18,608 nt of DNA from an uncultured bacterium (lineage in GTDB: Bacteria; Gemmatimonadota; Gemmatimonadetes; Longimicrobiales; RSA9). Positions 1 to 5,976 of this stretch are shown here, piece after piece (the stretch's first letter is position 1; every line of letters starts with the position of its first letter). Both the position numbers and the translations under genes were made by a program. The DNA lies in assembly GCA_937889645.1 (NCBI GenBank), contig CALBZE010000107.1, forward strand, positions 1 through 18,608, written 5' to 3'. Below the pieces are notes generated by a model that did no database searches, was not told where the DNA came from, and saw only the letters and a program-made list of their open reading frames with translations.

Positions 1-33
1 GGCGGCGGTCGCCGCGCGCCGCCCCCGTTCCAT
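1..33 (-). CDS. Possible start of a gene running off the left edge
   Basis: On the minus strand an ATG (31-33) is preceded by GGAG with a 5-nt spacer (GGAGCAGGAATG), a good ribosome binding site. The 11 codons visible before the edge read MERGRRAATAA. The basic start followed by alanines could begin a signal peptide. It lies 52 bases downstream of the stop of the proline-rich gene on the same strand. Too little is visible to assign a function, and a chance ATG cannot be excluded. Confidence 0.3.
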   Translation of the reverse strand, partial: MERGRRAATAA

Positions 34-85
34 TCCTGCTCCGGCGCCGCCCTCCGTCCGTCCCCTCGGTACCGCCCCGTGTCCC

Positions 86-328
86 CTACTCCGGCGGCGC
101 CGGGCGCTCCCGTTCGGGATGCTCGGTCTCGCGTCGCCCGGGCGGCTCGATCCTGGGCGGCTCGGGCATGGGCGGCGCCGGCTCTTGCGGAGGGCGGATC
201 TCCGGCGTCGTCGGCGGTTCTTCGATTTCCGGCCGGTCGGGGCGCGGCGGCTGGATGTCCGGCGGCTGCGGCATCGGCGTCGCGGGCTCTCGCGGCGGTT
301 CGATGTGCGGGCGGAAATGGTCGTTCAT
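86..328 (-). CDS. Small proline-rich repeat protein, function unknown
   Basis: This 80-residue protein is about 36% proline (29 of 80) and is rich in Glu, Arg and Ile. I recognise no family. Residues 9-28 and 44-63 are an internal repeat identical at 14 of 20 positions, built on PP-x-EPA-x-PMP-x-PP-x-I-x-PP. It has no signal peptide, hydrophobic segment or cysteine, so it is probably an extended, disordered polypeptide. Support for translation is an AGGAG about 6 bases before the ATG (326-328). It lies 125 bases downstream of the diguanylate cyclase gene on the same strand and could share its transcript. Being short and low in complexity, it could still be a chance frame. The ribosome binding site and the protein-level repeat argue for a real gene. 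Confidence 0.5.
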   Translation of the reverse strand: MNDHFRPHIEPPREPATPMPQPPDIQPPRPDRPEIEEPPTTPEIRPPQEPAPPMPEPPRIEPPGRRETEHPERERPAPPE

Positions 329-453
329 CCCCCGGCTCCTGAAGCGGCGTGGTCGCCGGATGCGGGGAGCAAGCCGCGTACCGCCCGTACCCCGGCCGGC
401 CGGCGCAGGTCGGCCGCTGGTCAGCCGCTCGTTAGGGGCCCGTCAGGCGCCGG

Positions 454-1662
454 TCACGCGACGACGCGGTTCCGCCCGCCGTTCTTGGCCCGGTAGAGCG
501 CGCGATCGGCCTCCTTGATCACCTGCTCCGGCTCCGCCAGCCGCTCCGTCCGCTCCGCCGCGCCGATGCTCACGGTGATCTTCAGCGTCGGCCGCTCGCC
601 ACGCGACGGCTTCGGTTGCTTCGGCCGGCGCTTGGGCCGGTCCGGCCCGCGGACCGTGAAGCGCGCCTCCTCGATCGCCTTTCGGATCCCCTCCAGGTGG
701 GGCACGACCTCGTCCAGTCGCTTTCCGATGAAGATCAGCGCGAACTCTTCGCCGCCGTAACGATAGGCGCGTCCTCCGCCGCGCACCCGGGCGAGCCGCG
801 AGGCGACGAGGCGCAGCACCTGGTCCCCCACGTCGTGGCCGTGTTTGTCGTTGATCCCCTTGAACCGGTCGACGTCGACCATGGCGATGACGTAACGGCT
901 TCCCAGGCCGAGCAGCTCCTCGTTGAACGCGCGCCTGGACGGCAGGCCGGTCAGCCCGTCCCGATAGGCGAGGGTGTAGGAGGTCTCGATGACCGCGACG
1001 CCCAGAATGACGCCGGCCGTCACGAGGTACGTCGCCGCGTCGCCCGTGTCGACCGGCTCGAGCGCGGCGAACGTCAGCGCGGCCGTCGCCCAGAGGAAGC
1101 CCCGTCGCATCGGGTCCGGCCGGAACAGGACCGCGCCGGTCTGGACCGCGACCGCGAGCAGGAGCGAGGCCAGCACGGGCTGCGGGAGCGGCAGCACATC
1201 GGAGGCGTCCGTGGGGAGGATCTCTCGGTCCAGGATCGCCGTCGCCGCCGCCGGGTCGCGCAACGCGACCGCGGCGACGAGGGCCGCCTGGCCGAGGATG
1301 ACGCCGAGGCGCATGAGTCCGGCCGGTCCGAACGGGCTCCGGTCGGCGAGGAACGCGAGGGCCGCGAGGTCGAGCGGGAGCAGGAACAGGGCGGCGTTCC
1401 GCGTCGCATCGCTCACGAGGAATCCGCCCGCGGCGGGGCCGGCCAGGACCGGGAAGGCGAGGGCGAGGGCGAGGACGGCGTGGGCGACGCGGGTGCGGCG
1501 CAGGCGGAGCGCCAGCAGCCCGGCTGCGGTGTACGCGACCGCGGCCGCGTAACGCGGCAACTCGGGCAGCATCTCCGCGCGGTCGAGCCACGCGGTCAGG
1601 ACCAGCAGAAGCCCTTCGGGCGCGAAGAGCGCGATGATCTTCCCAAGCGTGGGCGGCGTCAC
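454..1662 (-). CDS. Membrane-anchored GGDEF diguanylate cyclase
   Basis: The protein (402 aa) should make the second messenger c-di-GMP from two GTP at the inner membrane. Roughly residues 1-230 form a membrane domain of about six to eight hydrophobic segments that I cannot match to a named sensor fold. Residues 235-402 are a GGDEF domain: DGLTGLPSRRAF at 235-246, metal-binding region VDVDRFKGIND at 262-272, signature GGEEF at 303-307, and a C-terminal VSIGAA and ADRALYRAK. The active-site motif is intact. The RxxD inhibitory site at the expected spacing reads RGGG (294-297), so Asp is lost. A basic Lys/Arg/Pro insert of about 20 residues (338-358) precedes the strand leading to VSIGAA. I chose the GTG at 1660-1662 because it follows a GGGGGATGAG tract and sits next to the first membrane segment. 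An ATG at 1845 would add 61 low-complexity residues. Confidence 0.9.
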   Translation of the reverse strand: MTPPTLGKIIALFAPEGLLLVLTAWLDRAEMLPELPRYAAAVAYTAAGLLALRLRRTRVAHAVLALALAFPVLAGPAAGGFLVSDATRNAALFLLPLDLAALAFLADRSPFGPAGLMRLGVILGQAALVAAVALRDPAAATAILDREILPTDASDVLPLPQPVLASLLLAVAVQTGAVLFRPDPMRRGFLWATAALTFAALEPVDTGDAATYLVTAGVILGVAVIETSYTLAYRDGLTGLPSRRAFNEELLGLGSRYVIAMVDVDRFKGINDKHGHDVGDQVLRLVASRLARVRGGGRAYRYGGEEFALIFIGKRLDEVVPHLEGIRKAIEEARFTVRGPDRPKRRPKQPKPSRGERPTLKITVSIGAAERTERLAEPEQVIKEADRALYRAKNGGRNRVVA

Positions 1663-1853
1663 CAGCTCATCCCCCCGTCGTACTTGAAGAACGCGACTCG
1701 CGTCGCCAGCGCGGCGTGGCCGGGTGTTCCCGACGCGTTCCGGGGAGAGCGGGCGCGACGACCCACCGCTCAAAATGGGGTCGCGTCTCGACGTCCGGCA
1801 AGCTCGTCGACGGGGTCGGGAACGATCGACCGACGACGTCGCCAACGAATTCG

Positions 1854-1882
1854 TGGACAGCCGGCCGTCGACTCCCTATCTT
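1854..1882 (+). promoter_or_regulatory. Sigma-70-type promoter for membrane/VWA unit
   Basis: TGGACA (1854-1859), a 17-bp spacer and TATCTT (1877-1882) match the housekeeping consensus at five and four of six positions. The predicted start is near 1889, giving a leader of about 130 bases before the ATG at 2022. The 21-bp palindrome lies within that leader. Confidence 0.55.
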
Positions 1883-1905
1883 GGAGCAACCTCATCGACC
1901 CTGAT

Positions 1906-1926
1906 CGAGGCGGTCCGACCGCCTCG
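1906..1926. promoter_or_regulatory. Perfect 21-bp palindrome in the leader
   Basis: Two 10-bp arms (CGAGGCGGTC and its reverse complement) flank a single central C. It starts about 17 bases after the predicted transcription start. It could be a repressor operator, or an RNA hairpin with 9-bp arms and a 3-nt loop, followed by CCTTCT, that attenuates transcription. Confidence 0.5.
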
Positions 1927-2021
1927 CCTTCTGATCTACGCACCTCTCCCCGCGGCGCCGTTGTGACTCGCGCCGGTTCCGGTCCGTCGTTGGTAGGTCG
2001 AACCACACGGAGGGAACGATC

Positions 2022-3287
2022 ATGTTCGATAGCCTTCTGGAAGCAGCGCCCCTCGAGTGGCGCCCGGTCCTCGAGTTCCTGCTGGGCGCCCTGGTCTGGA
2101 TCCCCGCCTGGCAGGCCCGGCTCCTCGAGACGGTCTTCTGGCCGGGAGGATCCGCCCTGGCCATGGTCGCGACGCGCGTCTTCGTCCTGCTGCCGGCCCT
2201 CCTCCTCGTGGTCGGCGTCTGGACCACGATGAGCTCGATCTACACGCTCCCGTTCCGCGCCGGCAGGGGCAACTACCTCCAGACGCTCGCCCTTGCATGG
2301 TGGGACGCCGGGCGCACCGTGTGGCTCTTCTGGGTCGGCCTCGTCCGCCTCGGCATTGTCGCGCTCGGCTGGATCTGGGGCGCCATCCGCCACGGCGCCG
2401 CGCTCCTCTTCCACATCCTGCGCCACGTCCTGGCCTCGCCCTTCGCCGCCCTCGACTGGACGGCCCGGCGCTACTTCAAGCCGGGCGTGCCGTGGCTCGC
2501 CTTCCTGCTGACGATCCTCTGGTCGGCCGTCGAGGCGACCATCTTCACGTTCACGCTCCAGCCGACGCTCACGGAGGTCTTCTACGATCTGACCGGCACG
2601 GCCGCGAATCCGGCCATCGTCGGGCCGATCCTGTTCCTGTTCCTCTTCCTCCTGGTCTCCGGCAGCTTCGCGTCGATCCAGGTCCTCTCCGAGGCGATCG
2701 ACGCGCGGCGGGTCAAGCAGATCGTGCAGATGACCCTCATCGAGGTCATCGTCATGTTCTTCGAGGTGTTCTTCCTCTATCGGGAGCTCGTCGACGCGTC
2801 GGTCCCGTGGATCGCGCAGCAGACCGGCGGCGAGGTGCGACTCGGCCTGGTCGGCACGCTCGGCATCGCCTGCTTCGGCTGGATCGGCATTCGCGCCATG
2901 ACGTGGTTCCTGTTCGGCCGCTTCGGCACGCCGGCGCTCCTCGCGATCCTCTCGCGGCAGACGCTCACCGTCGGCGAAACCGACGCCGAGCCGCCCGCCA
3001 AGCCCACCGTGGCGTGGTGGTCCGAGACGGTGCAGGCCTTCAAGCGCGACCACGATTGGTTCCGCAGCCGGGCCGCCGAGCTGGTCGAACTCGCCGCGCT
3101 CCCCGTGCTGCAGATCCTGGCCGCTGCCATCAACTTCTTCATGGTCCTCGTCCTCTCCCAGCCGGTCTTCAACCTCCCGTTCGGGAGCCTCGAGGAAGCC
3201 ATGAAGAGGTTGCCGATCCAACAGCCGAAGCCCGCCCCCGCCCGCTCGCGGGCGTCCGCCCGCACGGCCGTGGAGGTGCAGCCATGA
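2022..3287 (+). CDS. Polytopic membrane protein of unknown function, partner of VWA lipoprotein
   Basis: The 421-residue protein has about eight hydrophobic segments, roughly at residues 17-32, 47-68, 98-120, 156-176, 200-217, 236-254, 276-299 and 355-378. It ends in a Pro/Arg-rich, probably cytoplasmic tail (about 395-421). Trp and Phe are frequent in the membrane segments. I do not recognise the family, and no transporter or enzyme motif stands out. The start is well supported: GGAGGG lies 8 bases before the ATG. The stop overlaps the start of the VWA lipoprotein gene in ATGA (3284-3287), so the two are translationally coupled and probably act together at the inner membrane. Existence of the gene is nearly certain; its role is unknown. 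Confidence 0.85.
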   Translation: MFDSLLEAAPLEWRPVLEFLLGALVWIPAWQARLLETVFWPGGSALAMVATRVFVLLPALLLVVGVWTTMSSIYTLPFRAGRGNYLQTLALAWWDAGRTVWLFWVGLVRLGIVALGWIWGAIRHGAALLFHILRHVLASPFAALDWTARRYFKPGVPWLAFLLTILWSAVEATIFTFTLQPTLTEVFYDLTGTAANPAIVGPILFLFLFLLVSGSFASIQVLSEAIDARRVKQIVQMTLIEVIVMFFEVFFLYRELVDASVPWIAQQTGGEVRLGLVGTLGIACFGWIGIRAMTWFLFGRFGTPALLAILSRQTLTVGETDAEPPAKPTVAWWSETVQAFKRDHDWFRSRAAELVELAALPVLQILAAAINFFMVLVLSQPVFNLPFGSLEEAMKRLPIQQPKPAPARSRASARTAVEVQP

Positions 3288-4081
3288 GGCCCGTCCTCAT
3301 GGCCGCGCCCCGGCTGCGCGCCGCCTTCACCGCCGGGCTCGCGGCCGTCGTCGTCGCCTGCGCGGCGGAGGGGCCATCCCAGAGCCAGCCGCGCAGCACG
3401 CTCATCATCGGCATCGACGTCAGCGGCTCCTTCCGCGCGACGGGCGAGTACCAGGACGCCCTCGCCTTCGCCGCGCGCTACATCCACGGCCACCTCAACG
3501 GCTATGGCGGGCTCGAGGTCCCGCGCGCCCTCTTCGTCGGCTCCATCGGCGGCCAGGAAGAGGGCACGCCCCAGGCGTTCCACCCGATCCACGACTTCCA
3601 GGGGAAGTCCGTCGAGCAGATCGAGCTCGACCTCGAGGAGTGGTTCCCGCCCAACGACCGCATCACGGACTTCAATGCGTTCTTCTCACGCGCCGCCGAG
3701 CTGATCCAGCGCCAGAACCTCACCCTGGCGCCGATCACGATCGTCGTCCTGAGCGACGGCGTCCCCGACCTCTCGCGGCGTCCCGACGGCGCTCGCCCCG
3801 CGAACGACGACCCGGCCAGGTTCACCGTGCTCGACGTCAGCGGCCTCGAGTACCTGGCCCGGAACGTCACGATCCGCGTCCTCTATCCGCAGCCGCCGGT
3901 CGCGGTCGCTTGGGAGCGGCATCTCCCGCGGAACCGCGTGCGGCTCTGGACCGTCGACCACGTGGTCATGCGGGGGTGGCGTGCGCATTGGATCCCGGAC
4001 CAGGAGCCGGAGTCGCAGGACGCCTTCTGGACCTGGGTCCGCGACAACGTCGATTTCCGGGTCCGGCGCCGACTCCTCTGA
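3284..4081 (+). CDS. Lipoprotein with von Willebrand factor A-like domain
   Basis: The protein (265 aa) starts with a short basic region, a hydrophobic stretch and a lipobox VVAC, so lipidation at Cys26 is predicted. A VWA-type fold follows: IIGIDVSGS gives the MIDAS residues Asp45, Ser47 and Ser49, Thr128 in RITDFNAFF is the likely second-motif Thr, and Asp158 in VVLSDG is the third. All metal-binding positions thus appear present, which in this fold usually means divalent-metal-dependent protein binding. There is no catalytic motif. The ATG lies in the ATGA overlap with the membrane protein, its probable partner. The same frame stays open for about 400 codons upstream, but that stretch is a shadow of the membrane gene. 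The partner or ligand bound is unknown. Confidence 0.85.
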   Translation: MRPVLMAAPRLRAAFTAGLAAVVVACAAEGPSQSQPRSTLIIGIDVSGSFRATGEYQDALAFAARYIHGHLNGYGGLEVPRALFVGSIGGQEEGTPQAFHPIHDFQGKSVEQIELDLEEWFPPNDRITDFNAFFSRAAELIQRQNLTLAPITIVVLSDGVPDLSRRPDGARPANDDPARFTVLDVSGLEYLARNVTIRVLYPQPPVAVAWERHLPRNRVRLWTVDHVVMRGWRAHWIPDQEPESQDAFWTWVRDNVDFRVRRRLL

Positions 4082-4103
4082 TCCGCGCGAGATCCGCGGC
4101 ACG

Positions 4104-4132
4104 TTGACATCGCCGCGCCGGGGCGCTAATCT
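4104..4132 (+). promoter_or_regulatory. Near-consensus sigma-70 promoter of the TetR gene
   Basis: TTGACA (4104-4109, perfect), a 17-bp spacer, then TAATCT (4127-4132). The predicted start is near 4139, about 40 bases before the ATG at 4180. This is the best promoter match in the window. Confidence 0.7.
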
Positions 4133-4140
4133 GCGCAGTC

Positions 4141-4155
4141 CCGAACACTGTTCGG
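4141..4155. promoter_or_regulatory. Candidate TetR operator, 15-bp perfect palindrome
   Basis: CCGAACA, central C, TGTTCGG. It covers about +2 to +16 of the predicted transcript, where a bound repressor would block initiation. TetR-family genes are often autoregulated through such dyads, so this is the natural site for the product of the next gene. Confidence 0.55.
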
Positions 4156-4179
4156 CATCGGTTCCTCGGCTGGTTTCGC

Positions 4180-4809
4180 ATGGCCTCCACATCCGAGTCC
4201 GGGCTGCGCTCCGCGATCCTGGATGCCGCGCGGCACCTGATCACGCGCGAGGGTTATCGCGACGTCTCGATGCGGATGATCGCGCGCGCCGTCGGGTGCA
4301 GCGTCAGCAGCATCTATCTGTACTTCCCGAGCAAGGACTCGCTGATCCACACGCTCATCTACGAAGGCTTCGAGCGGTGGTACGAGGAGAGTCTGGCGGT
4401 CGTGACGCGGGACGAGCCGGCGGTCGAGCGGCTCGAGCGGCTGGCGCGGCGGTACGTGGACTTTGGCCTGGAGAATCCGGAATGGTATGAGGTCATGTAC
4501 CTGTTCCATCCGGAGCGGGTCGCGCGCTTCCCGCAAGAACTCTACCGCCGAACGCGGCGGTCGATGGACCTGGTGGTCCAGCTGATCATGGAGTGCGAGC
4601 CGGATCGGTTCCGCTCCGAAGAGCACGCGCGAATCGTCGCGAACCTGGTCTGGTCGCTGCTGCACGGCGTGGTGTCGACGATCCTGGCCGGCCGCCTGGA
4701 CTCGCGGATCGACCGCGAGGCGTACATCGACGCGGCGGTGGAGCACGCGGTCCGGACCGTCTCACCGGGGATCGCCCCCGTCGCCGGTTCCGGACCGCGT
4801 CGGAGCTGA
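4180..4809 (+). CDS. TetR/AcrR-family transcriptional regulator
   Basis: The 209-residue protein has the usual length of the family. Residues 8-55 are the N-terminal DNA-binding domain: AILDAARHLITREGYRDVSMRMIARAVGCSVSSIYLYFPSKDSL carries the helix-turn-helix and the typical xIYxYFxSKxxL ending. The rest is a helical ligand-binding domain (YVDFGLENPEWYEVMYLF near 91-108) of the TetR C-terminal type whose ligand cannot be predicted. It has its own promoter and a palindrome at the transcription start, so it is probably self-repressing. No efflux or metabolic operon lies next to it in divergent orientation, so its other targets are unknown. The ATG has no strong Shine-Dalgarno site. It converges with the TolB-like gene, 16 bases away, and no intrinsic terminator is visible between them. 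Confidence 0.92.
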   Translation: MASTSESGLRSAILDAARHLITREGYRDVSMRMIARAVGCSVSSIYLYFPSKDSLIHTLIYEGFERWYEESLAVVTRDEPAVERLERLARRYVDFGLENPEWYEVMYLFHPERVARFPQELYRRTRRSMDLVVQLIMECEPDRFRSEEHARIVANLVWSLLHGVVSTILAGRLDSRIDREAYIDAAVEHAVRTVSPGIAPVAGSGPRRS

Positions 4810-4825
4810 TCGCGCGAGCCGGATC

Positions 4826-5794
4826 TCAGCGCCCCGGCCCCGCCGCGACGACGGCGATGCGGGCGCCGTCGGGGCTCACGGCGATGCGGGTGATCCCGTC
4901 GATCCCGTGCGCGGCGAGGTCCGCCAATTCGCGCCAGTCGCTGTCTGAAGCGGGATCGAAGCGGTAGAGCTTCGATCCCTGCCCCATGAGGAGCGACCCG
5001 TCGGGGAGCCAGGCGTAGTCCTCCGCGTTGCCGACGACGGGGATGATCACCTGCGCCTCGCGGGTCGCCAGGTCCAGCCGCTTGATCCAGGCCTTCCCAT
5101 CTTCGCGGTGCACGAAGCTGATCGCCCGCTGGCCGGGGATCCTGTGCAGCGAGCGGCCGATGTCGTGGGCCAGCGTGGCCGCCTCGCCGGTCCTCACATC
5201 GGCGATTTGCAGCATGTGCGGATCGCCGAGGACGAAGAGGGCGAGGGTGTTGTCGTCGCCCCAGGCGTGGTAGCCGACCGGCGCGATCCCCGGCAGGACG
5301 AGGGTCGGGTTCGTCCCGTCGGCAGAGAAGCGCCAGAGGCGTTGCGTGCCGTCCGCCTCGACCCGCACCACGGAGATCCCTCCGTCCGGGAGCGGGGTCG
5401 GGGAATACTCGCCCTCCGGCGTCCTCGTGACCTGCACGGTCGTTCCGCTATCCAGGTCGTAGCGGTAGATGTCCGGCTGATCCCCATTCCGGATCGAAGA
5501 GAAGTAGACGCTCCGCCCGTCCGGCGAGAAGAACGGCTGATTGTCGTAGCCGGGGCGCGCGGTGATGTTGCGCACCGCGCCGACCGCGAGCCGCCCGTCC
5601 CGGAGTGCGACGTCGACCACGAAGATGTCCGTGCCCGGCGGCGCGTCCTGCGCGAGCCCGGGCGCGGCCGAGGCCAGGATCGCCGCGGCGACGAGGAGGG
5701 TCGCGGCGGCGCGCAGCTTCGAGGCGGCCGGCACGGGGGCGGCCGGCGGAGTCGGCGTGGTGGTCGGGGCGACGTTGGCACGGTGTCCGGTCAT
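4826..5794 (-). CDS. Exported TolB-like beta-propeller (PD40/WD40-like) protein
   Basis: The protein (322 aa) has an extended N-terminus, a hydrophobic segment at about 29-48 ending near GLAQ-D (a plausible signal-peptidase site), then a propeller of TolB/PD40-type blades. Blade motifs include NQPFFSPDGRSVYFSS (85-100) with DIYRYDLDSG, SPTPLPDGG (131-139), DYAWLPDGSLLMG (259-271) and RIAVSPDGARIAV (303-315). Such periplasmic propellers are usually binding scaffolds; no catalytic domain is fused here. The start is the ATG at 5792-5794, 4 bases after GGAGG, and not the upstream ATGs, which would add low-complexity sequence. It lies downstream of the lipoprotein L,D-transpeptidase on the same strand after a 182-bp gap with unusual repeats, so it may have its own promoter. 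Its specific role is unknown. Confidence 0.85.
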   Translation of the reverse strand: MTGHRANVAPTTTPTPPAAPVPAASKLRAAATLLVAAAILASAAPGLAQDAPPGTDIFVVDVALRDGRLAVGAVRNITARPGYDNQPFFSPDGRSVYFSSIRNGDQPDIYRYDLDSGTTVQVTRTPEGEYSPTPLPDGGISVVRVEADGTQRLWRFSADGTNPTLVLPGIAPVGYHAWGDDNTLALFVLGDPHMLQIADVRTGEAATLAHDIGRSLHRIPGQRAISFVHREDGKAWIKRLDLATREAQVIIPVVGNAEDYAWLPDGSLLMGQGSKLYRFDPASDSDWRELADLAAHGIDGITRIAVSPDGARIAVVAAGPGR

Positions 5795-5838
5795 GGTTGC
5801 CTCCATCCGAGATGTGGCCGGAACCGCAAGGTAGGCGC

Positions 5839-5861
5839 GGGGCGGGGGGAGGGGAAGGGGG
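5839..5861 (+). other. G-quadruplex motif upstream of the TolB-like gene
   Basis: Four G tracts of 4, 6, 4 and 5 bases are separated by loops of only 1, 1 and 2 bases. This is a very strong G4 consensus on the plus strand, which is the template strand of the minus-strand propeller gene. It lies 45-67 bases upstream of that gene's start codon. Confidence 0.6.
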
Positions 5862-5872
5862 CCGCGCGGGGT

Positions 5873-5953
5873 TGGGCGCCCGAGGGCGGAGATGGGCGCC
5901 CGTAGCGTAGATGGGCGCCCAGGCGCGGCGTGAACCGCTGAACGCGGGCGCCC
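5873..5953. repeat. Four copies of the palindrome GGGCGCCC
   Basis: GGGCGCCC occurs at 5874-5881, 5894-5901, 5913-5920 and 5946-5953. The first three are spaced 20 and 19 bp, about two helical turns. On the minus strand two units share GGGCGCCCATCT followed by a similar tail, and the third begins GGGCGCCCAACC. The array lies 79-159 bases upstream of the TolB-like start. It may be an operator array; a simple expanded GC-rich repeat is the alternative. Confidence 0.55.
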
Positions 5954-5976
5954 CGTGACGTCCGCGCGCCGGGCGA

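Larger units (their letters stand above)
1663..2021. promoter_or_regulatory. Divergent intergenic region between cyclase and membrane/VWA unit
   Basis: This 359-bp stretch separates the minus-strand GGDEF gene from the plus-strand membrane-protein gene. It holds the plus-strand promoter (1854-1882), a perfect 21-bp dyad (1906-1926) and the ribosome binding site GGAGGG just before 2022. The minus-strand frame of the cyclase stays open to 1845 but has no good ribosome binding site there. I could not find a convincing minus-strand promoter. I see no RNA gene. Confidence 0.5.

Noticed and set aside
616..2232. Long plus-strand open frame (538 codons) over the cyclase gene
   Set aside because: It lies opposite the GGDEF gene, is full of Arg, Gly and charged low-complexity sequence, has no domain, and also crosses the intergenic region. 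Such antisense frames are expected at about 70% G+C.
1770..3221. Long minus-strand open frame (483 codons) over the membrane protein
   Set aside because: It is extremely Glu/Asp/Arg-rich, as expected when hydrophobic codons are read on the opposite strand. The plus-strand gene has membrane segments, a ribosome binding site and coupling to the VWA gene.
2057..3283. In-frame upstream extension of the VWA lipoprotein gene, giving a 674-residue fusion
   Set aside because: The extension is the +2 frame of the membrane protein gene. The lipoprotein signal and ATGA overlap fix the start at 3284. The same reasoning removes the long extensions before 11926, 13212 and 15876.
5873..5953. CRISPR array
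   Set aside because: Repeats are only 8-12 bases with 11-25-base gaps, and there are no cas genes; a protein-binding array fits better.
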